Assembly (NCBI GenBank): GCA_933228765.1
Contig: OW121771.1
Span: 18,352,001-18,416,000 of the forward strand
Source: Miltochrista miniata
Taxonomy: Eukaryota > Arthropoda > Insecta > Lepidoptera > Erebidae
DNA: 64,000 nt
Direction of reading: 5' to 3'
Shown here: positions 39,225 through 50,325 of the stretch, piece by piece
Numbering within the stretch: position 1 is the stretch's first letter
How the letters are laid out: each line of letters starts with the position of its first letter
Notes under the pieces: generated by a model
Told to the model about the DNA's origin: nothing
Databases searched by the model: none
What the model saw: only the letters and a program-made list of their open reading frames with translations
Made by a program: the position numbers and the translations under genes

Positions 39225-39450
39225 AAAATGCGAGAACACAATTCCACGAGGACAGACCTGTTTATTCCGTTCCCGTTCCCACATCCCATGGGAACTTATT
39301 TCGGATATAAAATAGTCCATGTGTTATTCCGGAATATAATCTATCCCTGTGACAAATTTCAGCCAGATAAGTTTAGCAGAACGGGAAAGAGTATGTACTA
39401 AACAAACATCAATCCATACATCTATCCATACTTACAAATTTCGCATTTAT
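39225..39450 (+). repeat. RTE-like repeat fragment
   Basis: ATTCCGTTCCCGTTCCCACA, TCGGATATAAAATAGTCC, CTGTGACAAATTTCAGCCAG and AACGGGAAAGAGTATG, colinear with the other RTE-like copies but lacking the CTAGCTGATG start. Confidence 0.55.
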
Positions 39451-39685
39451 ATTGTTACCAAAAGATTTGCTGTACCTATAGTAGTTTTCTGTAGATCCTT
39501 TTCCCTGTCTGCAAGAATTGCCTATAACCTTTTTCCATTCCGATTTTCCTGGAGTTACTCTACTCCACGTCACATTGTCCACTTATCTGAAATCAGTGAA
39601 AATATGCAATGATGTCATCGGAGAAGTGTCAACGTTATGAGGAACACAGTAGGAAAAATTTGAATGGAAAATATTACGAATAGGA

Positions 39686-40060
39686 TAGAAGATCATCGTG
39701 GTGGGTCTGGGCGTGGGTACTCTCTCGCTCGAGACCATGGTACGACCCATGGTCTCCAGCGGGAGTAAGTGGGACTGTGCCTCCTCGTTCTGCAAGCAGG
39801 TTATGTTCGTGAAAGAGACGGCGGGGTGGGAACGGGAGAGAACTCTCCCACCCGAGTTCCGCAGTTGGCGGCTTGGGCGCCGCCGACGTGTCTTCGCCGA
39901 GGACTATCGGCCTCCATGACCGGGGGCCTGAGGACGGTGAGAGGGCTGCTCACCGTCCTTACAGAAGCGGGCCCATGACGGCAGACTCGCTTAGAAACGG
40001 GATCACATCCGAAACCCCCCAAAGACGAGACAAGGATATTAAAGCTCAGAAAAATGTCGT
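39686..40060 (+). pseudogene. R1-clade LINE C-terminus plus 3' UTR
   Basis: About 73 codons (39698-39919) match the extreme C-terminus of R1-type ORF2: LSLETMVRPMVSSGSKW, then SSFCKQVMFVKE, and an Arg-rich end. The GGCCTGAGGACGGTGAG 3' UTR follows with CATCCGAAACCCCCCAAAGACG. The copy at 43503-44015 is homologous throughout. No RT or endonuclease remains. Confidence 0.7.
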
Positions 40061-40745
40061 TTACATATATAATGGCAAATGACACTGATTTCTTTTTCGC
40101 TATTAGTTTAATACCACAATAATCCGCCCAATCGTTCTTCAGTTATAGTATTGGAACTTGGAACCAAATTGACTTTGTTTTATTTTCTGTTTAATATTGT
40201 AACTCAAATAAAGAAAAACAAGAAAGGTTACTATGATTTGTGCTGTCTATGTTATTTTAAGTCTATGGTGAAAACCACAAGGTAACGATTACAAGTTTCA
40301 CACATAAAATGGCTTCACGAAGTGTACTGAATTAATTTAATTGCACCGAAGAGAAATATCAAAGTTGTACACCCTGTATTATGATTTTCGATGTTGAGAA
40401 ATCAATTACAAAACAATAAATTGAGACATTCGAAATTCAACCTTATGTCATTACTCGAAAGTTCAATTCAGATTGAAGGTTTATATTATTAGTAACTTAG
40501 TAGCAACATAAAATAAATTTTATTACGTGCCATTAAAGCTGAAATTTAGTTAAACATGTTTAATGACTAATGGAGCAAGAATCAAAGGTGTGAAGATCTT
40601 TCATATTGAGTGCAAATTTTAAGTTGTTTTGAAGTGCTGCTTTACAAGATTTTTCAAGTTCTTAAGTGGGGTTTCTATTTTTGAAAATAATAAAAAAGCA
40701 AAACAAAGACACATTAAGCCTTTGTTTTTGCAGTAGTTTAAGGGC
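40060..40745. other. AT-rich spacer, nothing recognised
   Basis: No recognisable element or ORF. Confidence 0.45.
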
Positions 40746-40930
40746 TTTTTAGGGTTCCGTACAGAGGGTAAACAATGGGACCCTATTCATATCACTTAGC
40801 CGTTCCGTCTGTCTGTCTGTCAGTTCGTCACGAGGCTGTGTCTCAGGAACCATGATAGTTAGAGAGCTGAAAATTTTCACAGAATACAAATTATAAAATC
40901 AATATTTAATATGACTTGGCTGGTTTCTTT
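40745..40930 (+). repeat. 'GGTTCCGTA' repeat fragment
   Basis: TTTAGGGTTCCGTACAGAGGG, CCGTCTGTCTGTCTGTCAG, CACGAGGCTGTGTCTCAGGA and GAAAATTTTCACAGA are the first half of this repeat, ending before the CTATAACAACAAATAC block. Confidence 0.65.
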
Positions 40931-41534
40931 TTTATATCTTCCTCTTTACGTAAAATGTACCGATTAAACTTGCTATATACCTAACTACCTCAGTGACAGA
41001 GTATTGCTCGGTTAGGCAAAAATTACGGGTTCAAGGCTTGTCTGAACTAGGGCTTGAACTCCGGAATTCCGGAATTGACATAATTCCGGAATTCCGATAA
41101 AATCTAATATCGTTCTCAATTCCGGAATTGGCGAGATCAATACCGGTATTTCGATATTGAAAAAAAAAAAAATCGCTTTAATTTCATTACAAACAAAAAT
41201 GTAGATTTAATTGCCTTTAATTACTACAATGTTGATAATATAGGATTTCCCTATTAACAAATTAATTCAATTATGTACTACTAAGAAAGTAAATCCATAA
41301 AATAATTGGTATTTGATAGAAAACATACAATTTAAATAATAATAATATTATTGATGACGTTTTTGTATTTTTTCCATTTAGACTACAAATTATAGTGCCA
41401 ACTTAGACTTAGCTCTGACTTATGCTACGAGTTAAATTTAACTTTGCTTTGATAGAAACGCTGTAAGAATTTGACAGAGGTCTCGCTCAGCATAGTTCTA
41501 GTAGTTCTGACGGAAATCATGGGGCCCGTACCTT

Positions 41535-44015
41535 ATTATTAGGGGCAAACTTTGCCCCAAGGCGCTCCACTGACCCAGAGTGAGGAGGGTCCTAGGTTCC
41601 CTGATCTCATCAAGGCGGAGGAACATATTCCTTCGCACATGGCTCCGTCTCAGGCGCCCGACGCTGATTACAGCGAGAACGACGTGCCCGAAGTCACTGA
41701 AGGTGAGTTCGCTCCACGCCGAGGGTGGGTCCTTACTCTTGAGGATCTTGATGGGGCTCTTTAGTGCATGCCTCGAAAAAGGCCAGTTTCCCAAGGTCTG
41801 GAAGACAGGGAAACTGGTTCTGATCCGAAAGGCAAGGTGGTCGGCAGTCTACCCATCCGGGGATCGGCCGATGGTGTTGCTCTGTGGAGCAACTCCGGCC
41901 GATCCTCGATCGGTCGATCCCCAACAATGATACGCTCCAGTAGCTTGCATACCTCGTTAGGGTTGCAAGCTCCTTGAGCGTATAATTGCAGAGCGCACAG
42001 TCGGGCACCTCACACGCGCGGGGCCAGATCTGGCGGATAACGAGTTTAGTTTCCGTCAAGGGCGCTCCACCGTGGATGCGATCATGTGGATGCGCATTAG
42101 AAGACTGACGGAGGAAGTAACATCGCAGGGTGAGGTGGTGTTGAAAGCAATGGCGATGTCAAGAGACACTGACATCGCCTTCAACACCTTGCCCTGGAGC
42201 TGCGTTAGGGAGGCGCTTATTTATCATGGAGTGCCTCCCTACTTCCGTCGAATTGTCGGGGCCTATCTTTCCGAGAGGGCCATAACTTACCCAAGCTGGC
42301 TAGGGCCCAGCCGGGTCAGCGAGATACGTCATCATACGTCGTGCGGTGTTCCGCAGAGATCGGTCTTAAGACCCCTTCTGTGGAACATCGGTTATGATTG
42401 AGTGCTGCGTGGCCCGTTGCTCAGAGGCGGCATGTCTCGAGGATCTGGCAGCGAGGCAACTTGCGTCCTTGTTGAAATAAATAAATTATATTTCTAATTC
42501 ATTCTTTTCTGGTGCAAGGAGGCGCTGGAGCGAAGCCATAGGCCTACGTCTCCAGAAATCTAGGTTCAGCAGTTCCAGCTCCACAAGGAAACGGTGGAGA
42601 CCTGGACTTGAGCAACAAACCAAATCCGCCAGATCTGGCTCCGCGCGTGTGAGGTACACGCGCGGGGCCAGATCTGGCGGATAACGAGTTTAGTTTCCGT
42701 CAAGGGCGCTCCACCGTGGATGCGATCATGCGCATTAGAAGACTGACGGAGGAAGTAACATGGCAGGGTGAGGTGGTGTTGAAAGCAATGGCGATGTCAA
42801 GAGACACCGACATCGCCTTCAACACCTTGCCCTGGAGCTGCGTTAGGGAGGCGCTTATTTATCATGGAGTGCCTCCCTACTTCCGTCGAATTGTCGGGGC
42901 CTATCTTTCCGAGAGGGCCATAACTTACCCAAGCTGGCTAGGGCCCAGCCGGGTCAGCGAGATACGTCATCATACGTCGTGCGGTGTTCCGCAGAGATCG
43001 GTCTTAAGACCCCTTCTGTGGAACATCGGTTATGATTGAGTGCTGCGTGGCCCGTTGCTCAGAGGCGGCATGTCTCGAGGATCTGGCAGCGAGGCAACTT
43101 GCGTCCTTGTTGAAATAAATAAATAATATTTCTAATTCATTCTTTTCTGGTGCAAGGAGGCGCTGGAGCGAAGCCATAGGCCTACGTTTCCAGAAATCTA
43201 GGTTCAGCAGTTCCAGCTCCACAAGGAAAAGGTGGAGACCTGGACTTGAGCAACAAACCAAATCGCCACATCACATCACACAAGGGGGGAATTGCCGAAT
43301 CGCCACAATCAAGGCGGTCAGACCGGTCATGGGCGAGTGACTAGAGAGGAGCCACGGTGCGGGTGCTCTGTCTTACCGGTTGTCACAGATGCTTACCGGG
43401 CATGGGAGCTTCAGTAAGTATCTGTGACGAATACACCGGCAAACCACACCTGAGCGCCAGCACTGCGAGAAACGCAGTGAGGACACAGTACTTCACACAT
43501 TAGTGGAGTGCACAGCGTGGCCTCAACAGCGCCCGGTCCTCGTGGTAGCACTGGATGTGGACATTCTCTCGCTGGAGACCATTGCGCGAGCTATGATCTC
43601 CAGTGGTACTAAGTGGGACACCACTGCGTCTTTCTGTGATCAGTTAATGCGGCAAAAAGTGATCGAGAGAGGACGCTGCCACCCGAATTCCGCATGTCTT
43701 TGCCCAAGACTATCGGCCTCCATAACCGGGGGCCTGAGGACGGTGTGAGGGCTAATCGCCGTCCCTACAAAAGCACGCCCAAGACGAAAGCGTGACGTGA
43801 AAGTTTCACGCACGCCACACGCCCTGATATGCGGAATAACACCTGAACAAGCCCCAAATACGCGGGATAGCACCCGAACCTCCTAGGTGAGGCCGCAGTG
43901 ATAGTCAAGGTCTGTGGGGAATCCTGAGGTCATCCTTCTGAGGGCTTACCCGGGCCAACCGTAGGCAATAGGTAGTTAGGAAACGTGTGGTTTTTAGATG
44001 GTTACGTTAAAATAA
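41535..44015 (+). pseudogene. R1-clade LINE ORF2 remnant, rearranged
   Basis: Fragments in order: pre-RT and RT start (41545-41870; VPEVTEGEF, RRGWVLTLEDL, then FSACLEKGQFPKVWKTGKLV in another frame); RT middle (42040-42398; GRSTVDAI, IAFNTLPWSCVREALIYHGV, YLSERAITYPSW, CGVPQRSVLRPLLWNIGYD); a near-identical second copy of this RT middle (42690-43036); and the C-terminus with 3' UTR (43503-44015; DILSLETIARAMISSGTKW). The normal SLDI..AFNT Asp and PQGS are both altered (TDIAFNT, PQRS), and the YADD block is deleted. GYDW is GYD-stop. This is an R1-clade remnant, not the rDNA-specific R1 in position. Confidence 0.75.
42012..43265. repeat. tandem ~0.62-kb duplication joined by a short inverted copy
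   Basis: Unit 1 (about 42012-42627) and unit 2 (about 42656-43265) are nearly identical. The main differences are a 6-bp indel (ATCATGTGGATGCGC versus ATCATGCGC) and a few substitutions. Bases 42628-42655 are an inverted copy of the unit start, so 42625-42683 is a palindrome with ~27-bp arms (CGCCAGATCTGG.CCGCGCG) around a GAGGT loop. Confidence 0.85.
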
Positions 44016-44451
44016 GTAATTTTACTGGGAATCAAAGTAGTTTATCACTAATCACGTAGGACTGCCAGCTCCATCACTATTTTGTACAAAACGAAACTTG
44101 ATTGAGTTCCGGAATTCCGGAATTCAAATACTGAATATCGAAACCCAATTCCGGAACTGAAAAAGCGTCCGATATTCAAGCCCTAGTCTGAACCAAGTAG
44201 CCTTTTTTCCTTTAAAAATACATTTAAACACAAAATTTTCTCAAAACACGCTCCAAAATCCTTGTCGGTACATGCGGTAACAAAAGTATATCAACCTGTC
44301 AATTAGGGTTCCCCGAAAACTCGGCAAAACGATAATAATAAGCTCCCCATGCATAGTAATCTTTTTTATGTATGGGAAGAAGATTTCGGGGTGACGTGTG
44401 GAAATTTTTAACTGATGCCGTTTTCTTATTTCCACACATTATTTTTTTACA

Positions 44452-44825
44452 TACATACATATAATCACGCCTTTATCCCCGAAGGGGTAGGCAGAGTCAT
44501 AGTATACACCCACACCCACATTTCACCTTATAGTTTAATGTCCCGCGTAATAAGTGGCGAGCCTGTTGCCGTGTTGAAATGGACAGGCGGAGGTCGCCGC
44601 GACCCACAGTTGAAATTTTTCAAGCCACCTACAAGACCTTGGCTTAACGATTGTCATTTTACTGGCAGCCGGGTTTCAATTTCGAGCTTTCCTTCTCTAC
44701 TCAATGGATTCTTTTGCGAAAGTGTTCCCTTAGTCGCCTCTTACGACACCCTCGGGATGTATTGGGATGGCGACATTTTGTACTCCCGTCCCGTCGCAAC
44801 ACGGGACCCCATCGCCACACGGAGC
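44452..44825 (-). mobile_element. SINE, type B, second copy
   Basis: Minus strand from about 44825: GGCGATGGGGTCCCGTGTTG, AGTACAAAATGTCGCCATCC, CGAGGGTGTCGTAAGAGGCG, TTAAGCCAAGGTCTTGTAGG, GCAACAGGCTCGCCACTTA and CTTCGGGGATAAAGGCGTGA, then a (TATG)n tail at 44449-44462. Colinear with 4096-4480. Confidence 0.7.
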
Positions 44826-44939
44826 AATTTTTTTACCTGTGGAAATCCGCACTCAAACTGACTAAACCACACGGTCTCTGATCTATCCGTTTGTGTCCGG
44901 GGGTTTCAGGTAACTCCTTTGAAGGATCGATTAATAATC

Positions 44940-45045
44940 AAATTTGTACTATAGGAGTCCACTGCTGGACGTAGGCAGTGGTAGGGCACCATGTGGTTCT
45001 AATAGGCAAGAGTCCGGTATAGGATGGGAATTCATGATAAAAAAA
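44940..45045 (+). repeat. R1-clade 3' UTR scrap
   Basis: GACGTAGGCAGTGGTAGGGC, TGTGGTTCTAATAGGCAAGA and GTCCGGTATAGGATG match the terminal R1 3' UTR, degraded. 45046-45540 has no recognised feature. Confidence 0.45.
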
Positions 45046-45539
45046 TGGGTAGGGCTGTGTCGGGGCACGGCCGTTGGTTTTAACGTGAATACGTCTCGTA
45101 ACGGTTAATAGTTAGCTGCAGATGTACTGGCACCGGTCGTTGATCTGCTCGGCCGCATTGCTTGACTCGATCATATGGTGTTTTATTGGTACCATTCGAT
45201 TGCTGTTGAGATGCACTTTCTTACCGTATACGATCTCTGTATTTCGATTTGGCTTTTCGACGCGTATAGGCCGACATTATATATTTTTTTATATTATTTT
45301 TTATTTAAACACCTTATTATATTCACAGTTACAATTTTACACTAATGTTAAATATATAATCGATAGATTTTGACAAGAGCTGACGATTGAAACTTGAATG
45401 AACGTCGTAGCTTCACCGAGTCGAAAGTTATACTAAATGGAAATCTCGAGACGCAGCAAAATGACCTTCAAAACTGCCCCCTCCCCCGCGCGCAATGTGT
45501 TACAGTCCTTACTAGCGTAATAAATTCTTTAATTCTTTA

Positions 45540-47295
45540 GCTATCCAGTGGTGTAACTGAAATTTGGATGGAGATGATAGATATGTCCCCCTGATGGAGA
45601 TGATAGATAAGACCCCTTGGGGTTTAGGGGTAATGCGTTACTTCTCATGGAGCTAACGTTACACTCTGAGGGTACAGTAGTGGCTTCTTCAATCAGATCC
45701 CTAAGATTCAATATCTTAGGGATTAACAAAAAAGCCCACATTAGGAGGAAGGGCATAACGGTACTCCGTTCGGTGAGCAGCCCGCCTGGGGCAGTACCTT
45801 CGCCCTGCAGAAGACCGCGGTAATAGTAACCTGACTCCGGTTGGGTTATGTTCTCCGTCGGTTAGCAGGGATCCAGAGCTCATTGGGGTGACTCTGTGCC
45901 GGTGACGGTGAGACCAGAGGCTTAATCTGTCTCCATTGGCAGATAGAGGCGCGGAATATTGGTACAGCGGTCAGGGAGACCTGATGAAACGGTTGACCGC
46001 TGACCGCCCGCAGGCTGTACGGAACCCGAACCTGGGGATTACATAATCTCCGCCCCAGGAGGCTGAACCAGCAGCCTGTGTAAAGTCCCTGGTGCGGTAG
46101 TCGTGCTGGAGGAGGATACCGGAGTGGACGCGGCCACTGCTTCGGGGGGGGACCGGTGGCCCTTCCGTACGCCGTGCCAATCTACCGCACTACCTCTGTC
46201 TGCCTTTGGTTAGTTGAAGTCTCGCTTAGTCTCTTGCACCACCGACACACAGGCACCTCTTCACTTTTTTAACCCCCCTTTTTTAAAAAAACATGGCTAA
46301 AGGAGAAAAAAGAAAACAGTAGAGTAATTTCGGGTAATATGGCCTGGTCGGTCAATATGGCCTACTGCGATTTCTCTGAAATAAATGAACACTTGCTTGA
46401 CTTGGCATAGCAACGCACCCCTTCCCCTCACTTCCTCAGTCAACTCGCGCGAGACGAAGTGTGCATGTGCGTCCCGTGCGGGCGCTCGATCGAAAATTAC
46501 GTAAAGTGATCTAATTTTTTGGTAAGTTTTACTCATTATATTTCTTGAAATTGTAGATATTTTTACATTGGTACTACACAGGTTTGTAGATTAGCTATTC
46601 ATGTGTAGTATTGTGATAGATTTTAAACATATTTCTTGCTCATTTTTGGGCTAGACTTTTACCTATTAAAAACGTTCCCGCGGCCAATATGGCTCACCAG
46701 ATGGATGGCTGAAATGGTACCAGGCCATATTGTCCACATAATTTTATATTGTTTCTATTATGTTTTTTTTTAGATAATGGCTACGCGGAAACCACATTCA
46801 CAAATAAAATGACAAATATGCTCTGCAAAGTAACACAAAGTTTGTTAGTGACTGTTATATTTCTGGAGGGCAATATAGCTTACCTGATTTGTGGCTAATA
46901 TGGCCCCGGGCCATATTGCCCTTCCATTATTAAAATTTGACAATTGTTGAAGGTTCAGATTTTGTTTTTTGTAAATTATTTCTTAATGTTGATTGTTTTG
47001 AAATTCTAATTATTTATTCTTTATAAGTTCTAAGACTTAATTGTAAAATAAAAACTGATCGATCTCAAAACAAATTTGTTTTATTCCCAAAAAGGCTTAT
47101 GGCGTGCCATATTACCCGAACTTACTCTATACACTTTTACAATCCCGGGTTCTTTAAGAGGAGCGTGAAGAGGCACATCACAAGGCCGCCAAATTGAGGA
47201 TCACTGTCAAAAGTGGTCCCCAATCGCTAGATGTGCCACGGCTTTCCATCAGGCTGGTGGCGACGTCAATTTGGCGTGCTGAATATAAAAAAAAA
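45540..47295 (+). mobile_element. possible LINE deletion derivative (5' leader fused to 3' end), split by a TA-flanked element
   Basis: 45540-46290 is unusually GC-rich for the region and leads into AAAAAAACATGGCTAAAGGAG (46290), the start of a Lys-rich reading frame. That frame is cut at 46320 by the 806-bp element. After it, 47137-47295 matches the last codons and 3' UTR of the family-B LINE at 57140-57310 (YNPGFFKRSVKRHI, stop, then CCCCAATCGCTAGATGT and CTTTCCATCAGGC). An A-run at 47287-47295 ends it. So a 5' leader may be joined directly to a 3' end. The leader's family is inferred only from position. Confidence 0.4.
46322..47127. mobile_element. TA-flanked element with reiterated AATATGGCC motifs
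   Basis: It is an 806-bp element. Left end GAGTAATTTCGGGTAATATG, right end the reverse complement of GAGTAAGTTCGGGTAATATG. TA duplications at 46320-46321 and 47128-47129. AATATGGCC or its reverse complement recurs at about 46336, 46352, 46685, 46723, 46898, 46911 and 47105, including a TAATATGGCCCCGGGCCATA palindrome. No ORF of note. It is Tc1/mariner-like by duplication only. Confidence 0.75.
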
Positions 47296-50278
47296 TCTTC
47301 GTCGTCCACACTTTACATGGGCCTTTGCAACATCAGAGGTATGCACAAGAACCTCAACGTAGTTCACCACCATCTCGAAACTGCGAAGCCGACCCTTTTT
47401 TTCCTGACGGAGACGCAGATTTCATGCCCGGGCGATACATCCTACTTAATGTACCCTGGCTATAAGCTTGAGTACATCTTCAAGCCGAAAGCCGGGGTAT
47501 GAATGTACGTCCGTGATGATGTCTGCTGTCGCCGTCTTACAAGCCTTGAAGACAGGGACCTGTCTACGTTATGGGCGCGCGCGGATCACGGGGGCCACAC
47601 TCGGATCTACGCGTGCGTGTACAGGTCTCACAGCGGTAACACGGACACAGTTCGCCTTTTTGACCACCTGCAACAATCGACTGACAAGGTGATTGAGCAG
47701 TATCCTTCTGTGGAAATTGTGATTCTGTGGGATTTCAACGGTCATCATGTTGACTGGTTGGGCTCCCGGATGACCAACTTTGCGGGGAAAGCTGCACACG
47801 AATTTGCCCTGACCTATGGGTTCTCCCAACTGGTTAAATCCCATACGAGGATACCAGACAAGAAGAACGAGCATAGTGCATTGCTGGACCTCCTGCTGAC
47901 AACGCGTCCGGATGGATACAACGTCTCAGTGGATGCTCTGATCGGATCGTCGGACCACTGTATCATTCGGGCGCATGTGCCTCTCGCAAGGCCTGAACCA
48001 CCTCGGCCCAAGGAGTGGCGACATGTGTGGCACTATAAGTCAGCGGACTGGGATGGACTGCGGGAGTTCTTCGCGTCGTACCCGTGGAGGCGGCTTTGTT
48101 TTGCCTCAGACGATCTGGATTCATGCACTGCAGCAGTCGCTGAGGGGATCTAGGAGGGCATGTAGTGCTACATTCCCAACCGCTGGATCCCTGTAGGAGC
48201 AAAAAAGCGACCGTGTGGTTCAATCGGCTCTGCAGAGCAGCTTTGATGCTGAAAGAATCTGCCTACAGAGCCTGGACCACGGCTTGAGCAAATTCAGATT
48301 CTAACATCTCTGAGGTGAAACGCAAATTAAATGCCGCCTCGAGGGCCAGCAAAAGAGCAATTGTCAGTGCTAAATTCGATTTCGTCGGCAGAATTGGTGA
48401 GCGGCTAGCTGGGCACCCTTCAGGGAGTCGTAAATCTGGTCACTTGCCAAAGCTGCCGAGGGAAACTTCTGTCAGTCAGGTTTACCACCTTTGCTTAAAC
48501 CCGACGGTAGTCTGGCCCAGAGTGCCAGGGAGAAGGCCGACCTTTTGGGTTTTCTCTTTGCCTCTAACTCGACCATGAGCAACGGGGGTGCTGTGCCACC
48601 GGACGTTCCGTGGTGTGAAACTTCCATGCCGGAAGTTAAATTTACGCAGCGGGACGTCCAACGGGAGCTTCGTTCTCTGGACGTTCGTAAGTCGAGTGGG
48701 CCAGACGGTATACTCGCGGTAGTACTTAAGCAGTGTGGTCCAGAGTTGTGTCCGGTACTTACACGTCTTTTCACGCTTTCAAATTCCATGCGACAAGTCC
48801 CGGCGGCGTCGTGGAAGATCGCGTATGTGCATCCTGTGCCCAAGAAGGGTGATGGGACCGACCCGGCCAATTACAGGCCTATAGCCGTCACCTCCCTATT
48901 GTCTAAGGTGATGGAGCGTGCAATTAATACACAGCTCCTGAGGTACCTTGAGGAAAACGACCTGCTCAGTGACCGGCAGTACGGTTTTCGTCACGGTCGC
49001 TCGACGGGCGATCTTTTCGTGTGCCTCACACACCGATAGGGCGACGGCTATCGAGAGTAAGGGCGAGGCTCTAGCAGTGAGCCTCGACATTTCTAAAGCC
49101 TTTGACCGGGTCTGGCAACGTGGTCTTCTTAAAAAATTGCCCTCCTACGGACTGACCGAGAGATTATGCGGATGGGTGTCTAGCTTTTTGGCCGGTAGAA
49201 GCATCAGGGCTGTTGTCGACGGCAGATGTTCTGACTGCATGGCCATCAGGGCTGTTGTCGACGGCAGCTGTTCTGACTGCATGGCCATTAACGCTGGAGT
49301 ACCGCAAGGCTCAGTGTTGTCCCCTACCCTATTTCTGCTGCATATCAATGACATGTTGTCTATTGACGACATTCATTGTTATGCAGACGACAGTACAGGG
49401 GACACTTGTTACACAGGCCGCCCCGGTATCTCTCAGGACGCAGTGGAAGAAAGTCGTGAACAGCTTGTGTCTGAAATCGAGGCTACTCTTACTAGAGTGT
49501 CCGATTGGGGTAGACAAAACCTTGTCCATTTCAATCCCTCCAAGACACAGGCGTGTTTCTTCACCGCTAAGAAAGCCCCAATTACTGTAGCGCCACAATT
49601 CCAGGGCACATCTCTTTCCATCTCGAAAAGTATAGGGATCCTTGGTGTTGACATCTCCAGTGACGTTCAGTTCCGCAGTCATTTGGAGGACAAGGCCAAG
49701 CTGGCGTCCAAGAAGCTCGGTGTGCTCAACAGGGCGCGGCGGTGCTTTACTGCGGCGCAAACACTGCTTCTCTATAAGTCGCAAGTGCGGCCACACATGG
49801 AGTACTGCTGTCACCTCTGGGCGGGCCCCCGCCCAGAGGTGAATATCAGCTTCGTCTATTTGACTCGGTGCAGAGGCAAACTGTAAGAGTTGTCAACGAT
49901 CCTATACTGACAGGTGGTGTAGAACCTCTTCGCGACAGGAGAGACTTTGCCTCGTTATGCGTGTTCTACCGCCTGTACAATGGTATGTGCTCTGAGGAAT
50001 TGTTTGACATGATGCCCACGGCTACCTTCTATCATCGCACCGCTCGCTATAGACAGGGATTTCATCCTCACACCCTACGTCCGGAGCGTTCGAGCACGGT
50101 TAGATCCGGTAGGGGTTTTCTTCCGCGCACGCTTAGGTTGTGGAATGATCTTCCTTCCTCGGTTTTCCCAAACGCCTACAGTATGGGGTTCTTCAAAAGG
50201 GGTCTAAGAAGGTTTTTACAGGGTCGGCAGCGCGAGTGTGGCGCCTCTGGTGTTGCAAACGTTCATAGGCTGCGGTGA
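47296..50278 (+). pseudogene. family-A ORF2: endonuclease + RT with stops and frameshifts
   Basis: Endonuclease from 47310: CNIRGMHKN, FFLTETQIS (catalytic Glu), an in-frame stop at 47500, VEIVILWDFNGHHVDW (GDFN altered to WDFN), LLDLLLTT and IGSSDHCII. A stop at 48151 and several disruptions in the linker to 48490 follow. RT: SSGPDGILAVVLK, NYRPIAVTSLLSKVMERA, GFRHGRSTGD, a frameshift at about 49035, SLDISKAFDRVW, GVPQGSVLSPTLF and CYADDS. A frameshift at about 49840 precedes the C-terminal LWNDLPSSVFP..RGLRRFLQG. Compared with copy A1 it gives the missing endonuclease half of the family. At least five lesions make it dead. Confidence 0.8.
49203..49286 (+). repeat. 42-bp in-frame tandem duplication in the RT
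   Basis: ATCAGGGCTGTTGTCGACGG... through ATGGCC is present twice in succession (49203-49244 and 49245-49286) with one A/C difference. It adds 14 residues (IRAVVDG.CSDCMA) just before the GVPQGS motif. Copy A1 has a single unit. Confidence 0.9.
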
Positions 50279-50325
50279 CCACCAGTCCTTCTGGTAGTCA
50301 CTAGTCTGGTAGTGGTATAAAAAAA

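Larger units (their letters stand above)
41048..44184. mobile_element. hAT-type DNA element with 8-bp target duplication, carrying an R1 insertion
   Basis: TAGGGCTTGAA at 41048 and its reverse complement TTCAAGCCCTA ending at 44184 form the terminal inverted repeats. GTCTGAAC lies immediately outside both ends (41040-41047 and 44185-44192). An 8-bp duplication and TAGGG/CAGGG termini are hallmarks of hAT. Subterminal regions are packed with CCGGAATT motifs (41061-41140 and 44107-44160). No transposase was recognised. 41170-41500 is AT-rich filler. Most of the interior is R1-clade LINE. Confidence 0.8.
47296..50325 (+). mobile_element. family-A LINE copy A2, nearly full ORF2, decayed
   Basis: It starts at the A-tail of the family-B 3' fragment and continues from the endonuclease N-terminus to an A-rich end near 50325. 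The 3' UTR hairpin (ACCACCAGTCCTTCTGGT) is retained. Confidence 0.75.

Noticed and set aside
41040..44192. Independent R1 insertion into unique DNA
   Set aside because: The 8-bp GTCTGAAC duplication and TAGGGCTTGAA inverted ends show the R1 remnant lies inside a hAT-type element.
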